Positions 61,485 to 64,000 of a stretch of DNA of 64,000 nucleotides are shown piece by piece. The first letter of the stretch is position 1. Each line of letters opens with the position of its first letter. The stretch is from Candidatus Methylophosphatis roskildensis. Its GTDB lineage: Bacteria > Pseudomonadota > Gammaproteobacteria > Burkholderiales > Rhodocyclaceae. Where the stretch lies: contig JADJEV010000003.1 of assembly GCA_016708905.1 (NCBI GenBank), forward strand, positions 62,001 to 126,000, read 5' to 3'. A program made the position numbers and the translations under genes. Under the pieces are notes generated by a model. That model saw nothing but the letters and a program-made list of their open reading frames with translations, did no database searches and had not been told where the DNA came from.

Positions 61485-62300
61485 ATGGCCAAAACGGCAT
61501 TCGACGAGTCCGGCGATTCCGAAGATCTGCAGGCGCTGTTCGACAGCATCGCCGCCGGTTCGCCCAAACCCAAGCTCGAGGTCGTGCATCCGGCCGACAG
61601 TTCCGGCGATTGCGACGAACTGCAGGCCTTGTTCGACAAAGCCAGCGCCGAAGCAGCGGAGGGCACGCCGCGGGCCGAGGCACCGAACGATCACTCGTGC
61701 GACGTCGTGTTCCAGAAAGTCGGCCAGATGACGCGCCAGTTGCACGACACCCTGCGCGAACTCGGCTACGACAAGGCGCTGCAGGAGGCGGCGCATGCGC
61801 TGCCGGACGCGACGAGCCGGCTGCTCTATGTCGCCCAGATGACCGAACAGGCGGCAAGCCGGGTGCTCAATGCCACCGACATCGCCAAGCCGATTCAGGA
61901 CGGCATGCATGATCGTTCGAGTCTGCTCGGCGAAAAATGGGACCAACTCTACGCCAATCGGCTCCCAGTCGAAGAGTTCAAGCTGCTGGCTGCCGAGACG
62001 CGCGCCTTCCTGCACGATGTTCCGCGGCAGACTGCCGCGACCAATGCGCAACTGATGGAAATCATGATGGCGCAAGACTTTCAGGATCTGACCGGGCAGG
62101 TGATCAAGAAGGTCGTCGACCTGGCGCAGAATCTGGAAACCCAGTTGCTGCAGGTATTGATCGACACGATGCCCGAGCAGATGCGCGGCGAAGCTGGCGG
62201 CAGTCTGAAGAACGGTCCGGTGATCAGCGCGGTGGGTCGTAAAGATGTCGTGACCGATCAGGCGCAGGTCGACGACCTGCTCGAGAGCCTGGGGTTTTGA
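61485..62300 (+). CDS. cheZ: CheY phosphatase CheZ
   Basis: The 271-residue protein is longer than E. coli CheZ because of an N-terminal extension with two similar short motifs (SEDLQALFDSIAAG and CDELQALFDKASAE). The helical core has VFQKVGQMTRQLHDTLRELG and the catalytic region MMAQDFQDLTGQVIKKVVDL; the C-terminal CheY-binding tail is VDDLLESLGF. It removes phosphate from CheY-P. Confidence 0.94.
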   Translation: MAKTAFDESGDSEDLQALFDSIAAGSPKPKLEVVHPADSSGDCDELQALFDKASAEAAEGTPRAEAPNDHSCDVVFQKVGQMTRQLHDTLRELGYDKALQEAAHALPDATSRLLYVAQMTEQAASRVLNATDIAKPIQDGMHDRSSLLGEKWDQLYANRLPVEEFKLLAAETRAFLHDVPRQTAATNAQLMEIMMAQDFQDLTGQVIKKVVDLAQNLETQLLQVLIDTMPEQMRGEAGGSLKNGPVISAVGRKDVVTDQAQVDDLLESLGF

Positions 62301-62384
62301 GGCGGTGACCGGTGACGAGTGACGGCGCGGGCGTTCGGCGGTTTCACCATCCGTAGAACGTCACAATCAGCGGAGAGAATACGT

Positions 62385-64000
62385 ATGAGCGATTTCCACG
62401 GGATGGATGACTTGTTGCAGGACTTCCTGGTCGAAGCGACTGACCTGCTGTCCGGTGTCGACAACAAGCTGGTCGACCTCGAACGGGCGCCGGGTGATCG
62501 TGCGCTGCTCAACGAGATCTTCCGCGGCTTTCACACCATCAAGGGCGGCGCGGGTTTTCTCCATGCCGCCGAACTGGTCACGCTCTGCCACCTGACGGAG
62601 AATCTGTTCGACAAGCTGCGCAATGGCGAACTCGAAGTCACGCCGGAAATCATGGATGCGATTCTCGATGCAACCGCGACCGTGCGTCACATGTTCGGCT
62701 ACCTCGAGCGCGGCGTGCAGCCGCCCGGCGCCGAGGCCCATTTGTTGCAGGATCTGAAGAACGCCGTAGCCGGCCAGGTGGGCGTTGCCGTTGCTGTACC
62801 TGCCGTGGCACTTGCGCCGGTCATGGCCGAATCGCTTGCTGCAACCGGACCGGACTGGCACGCGCTGCATGCCGCTGTCACCGGGGTGCTGATCGCCAAC
62901 AATGGGCCGGCGTCACGCGCCGCCAACGTCTACGTGGCGGAAGCTTCGTCTACCGCGTTCGGCCGGCGAGCCACCGACAAGCCGGGCAATATTCAGATGA
63001 GCGGCCGGCGCGAGGGCGAGAGGGTCCGCGAGACCGCGATCCGCGTCGACACTGCGCGGCTCGACCAGGTGCTCAATCTATCGGGCGAGATCGGCCTGAC
63101 CAAGAACCGGCTCAACGCCCTGCGCAGCGACATCCTCAACGGCAAACAGGACGGCGAGACGCTGCAAGCACTCGATGCCGCCGTCAGCCAGCTCGATCTG
63201 CTGGTCTCCGACCTCCAGAACGCCGTCATGAAGACCCGGATGCAGCCGGTCGGGCGCCTGTTCCAGAAGTATCCGCGGATCGTCCGCGACCTGGCGCGCG
63301 GCCTCGGCAAGGAAATCGAGGTGGAACTTGCCGGCGAGGACACCGAGATCGACAAGACGATGATCGAGGATCTCTCCGACCCGATCATCCATCTGCTGCG
63401 CAATGCAGTCGACCACGGTGTCGAGACGCCCTCGGAGCGACTGGCCCTGGGCAAGCCGACGAAGGCGCAGGTGCGGCTCGAAGCGCATCAGGAAGGTGAT
63501 CACATCGTCCTCTTGGTGTCGGACGACGGGCGCGGCATGAATCCGGAGAATCTGCGCGCCAAGGCGCTGGAAAAGGGCCTGATCACCGATGAGGAGGCCA
63601 ACATGATGGATGAACGGCAGAGCCTGAACCTGGTGCTTCTGCCGGGCTTCTCGACCGCCGCCCAGGTGTCGGACGTGTCCGGCCGCGGAGTCGGCATGGA
63701 CGTGGTGAAGACCAACATCCAGAAGCTGAACGGCGCCATCGAGATTCGCTCGACCCCGGGCAAGGGGACGACCTTCACGATTTCCCTGCCGCTGACGCTG
63801 GCGATTCTCCCGGTGTTGCTGGTGCGCCTGGGCGAGCAGCCCTTCGCGTTGCCGCTGTCGATGGTGCGCGAGATCCTGCCGGTGCAGCCGGACGAGATAC
63901 AGGAAATCGGCGGGCGCGCGACCATGGTCGTGCGTGGCGAGGTGTTGTCGATCCTGCCGCTCGCCTCGCTGCTCGGATGGGAACAAGTAAATGCGCCGGA
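62385..64000 (+). CDS. cheA: Chemotaxis histidine kinase CheA (3' end outside window)
   Basis: About 538 residues are visible from ATG 62385 (after CGGAGAGAATACGT). The HPt domain has the phosphorylated histidine in FRGFHTIKGGAGFLHA. A poorly conserved linker (about 135-220) follows, with no obvious CheY-binding P2 domain. The dimerisation part contains LDQVLNLSGEIGLTKNRLNA, the ATPase domain has LLRNAVDHGVETPSERLALG, VSDDGRGMNPENL and SGRGVGMDVVKTN, and the CheW-like domain (LPVLLVRLGEQPFALPLSMV) is cut by the window end. Confidence 0.95.
   Translation, partial: MSDFHGMDDLLQDFLVEATDLLSGVDNKLVDLERAPGDRALLNEIFRGFHTIKGGAGFLHAAELVTLCHLTENLFDKLRNGELEVTPEIMDAILDATATVRHMFGYLERGVQPPGAEAHLLQDLKNAVAGQVGVAVAVPAVALAPVMAESLAATGPDWHALHAAVTGVLIANNGPASRAANVYVAEASSTAFGRRATDKPGNIQMSGRREGERVRETAIRVDTARLDQVLNLSGEIGLTKNRLNALRSDILNGKQDGETLQALDAAVSQLDLLVSDLQNAVMKTRMQPVGRLFQKYPRIVRDLARGLGKEIEVELAGEDTEIDKTMIEDLSDPIIHLLRNAVDHGVETPSERLALGKPTKAQVRLEAHQEGDHIVLLVSDDGRGMNPENLRAKALEKGLITDEEANMMDERQSLNLVLLPGFSTAAQVSDVSGRGVGMDVVKTNIQKLNGAIEIRSTPGKGTTFTISLPLTLAILPVLLVRLGEQPFALPLSMVREILPVQPDEIQEIGGRATMVVRGEVLSILPLASLLGWEQVNAP

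Overview
The window is GC-rich, gene-dense chromosomal DNA from a Gram-negative, flagellated, respiring bacterium. FlhDC with MotAB, a CheV/CheY/CheZ/CheA set, AceK beside NADP-isocitrate dehydrogenase, and a bufferin operon together point to the Betaproteobacteria, perhaps Rhodocyclales or a neighbour. That placement is an inference from gene content only. I see no rRNA, tRNA, CRISPR array or prophage.

Region by region: (1) 1-8.2 kb: the tail of a solute:sodium symporter, a small membrane protein, then a tightly coupled Mrp/Mnh-type cation/proton antiporter operon (E, F, G, DUF4040, B, C, D, a second D-like, an 82-aa membrane protein, a third D-like). (2) 8.2-16.8 kb: a two-component system, then housekeeping genes: rpmB-rpmG, radC, coaBC, dut, aceK and icd. 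(3) 16.8-22.4 kb: two secreted proteins, one with a trypsin-like protease domain and one with an RCC1 propeller. They share an almost identical C-terminal cassette of seven 43-residue repeats, and the copied DNA runs on past the stop codons. A VanZ-like gene lies between them. (4) 22.4-30.2 kb: a Lon-related protease, a gtrBAC-like glycosylation cassette, a REP-associated transposase (RAYT) bracketed by REP palindromes, and nadA. (5) 30.3-38.7 kb: pbpC and a very large alpha-2-macroglobulin. (6) 38.9-44.8 kb: a flavin-binding split-barrel protein, a DUF302 protein, a LysR regulator divergent from a small secreted protein, malate synthase, a HAD-family dehalogenase and a truncated LysR gene. 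(7) 44.9-47.5 kb: a bufferin operon (BufA2-like Cys-rich precursor, MNIO/DUF692 enzyme, DUF2063 partner) and a convergent NUDIX hydrolase. (8) 47.5-64 kb: a long imperfect palindrome, a c-di-GMP gene pair (HDOD-REC-GGDEF, then REC-GGDEF-EAL), flhDC, motAB, cheR, cheB, a STAS protein, a soluble CZB chemoreceptor, two cheV genes, cheY, cheZ and the start of cheA.

The last region works as one unit: FlhDC as master regulator, FliA (sigma-28)-like promoters visible before motA, the STAS gene, the first cheV and probably the c-di-GMP pair, and then the stator and chemotaxis machinery. The most unusual points are the near-identical propeller cassette fused to two different secreted heads, the bufferin operon beside a broken LysR gene, the roughly 170-nt palindrome upstream of the c-di-GMP genes, and an Mrp-like operon with three proton-pump subunits but no full-length MrpA.
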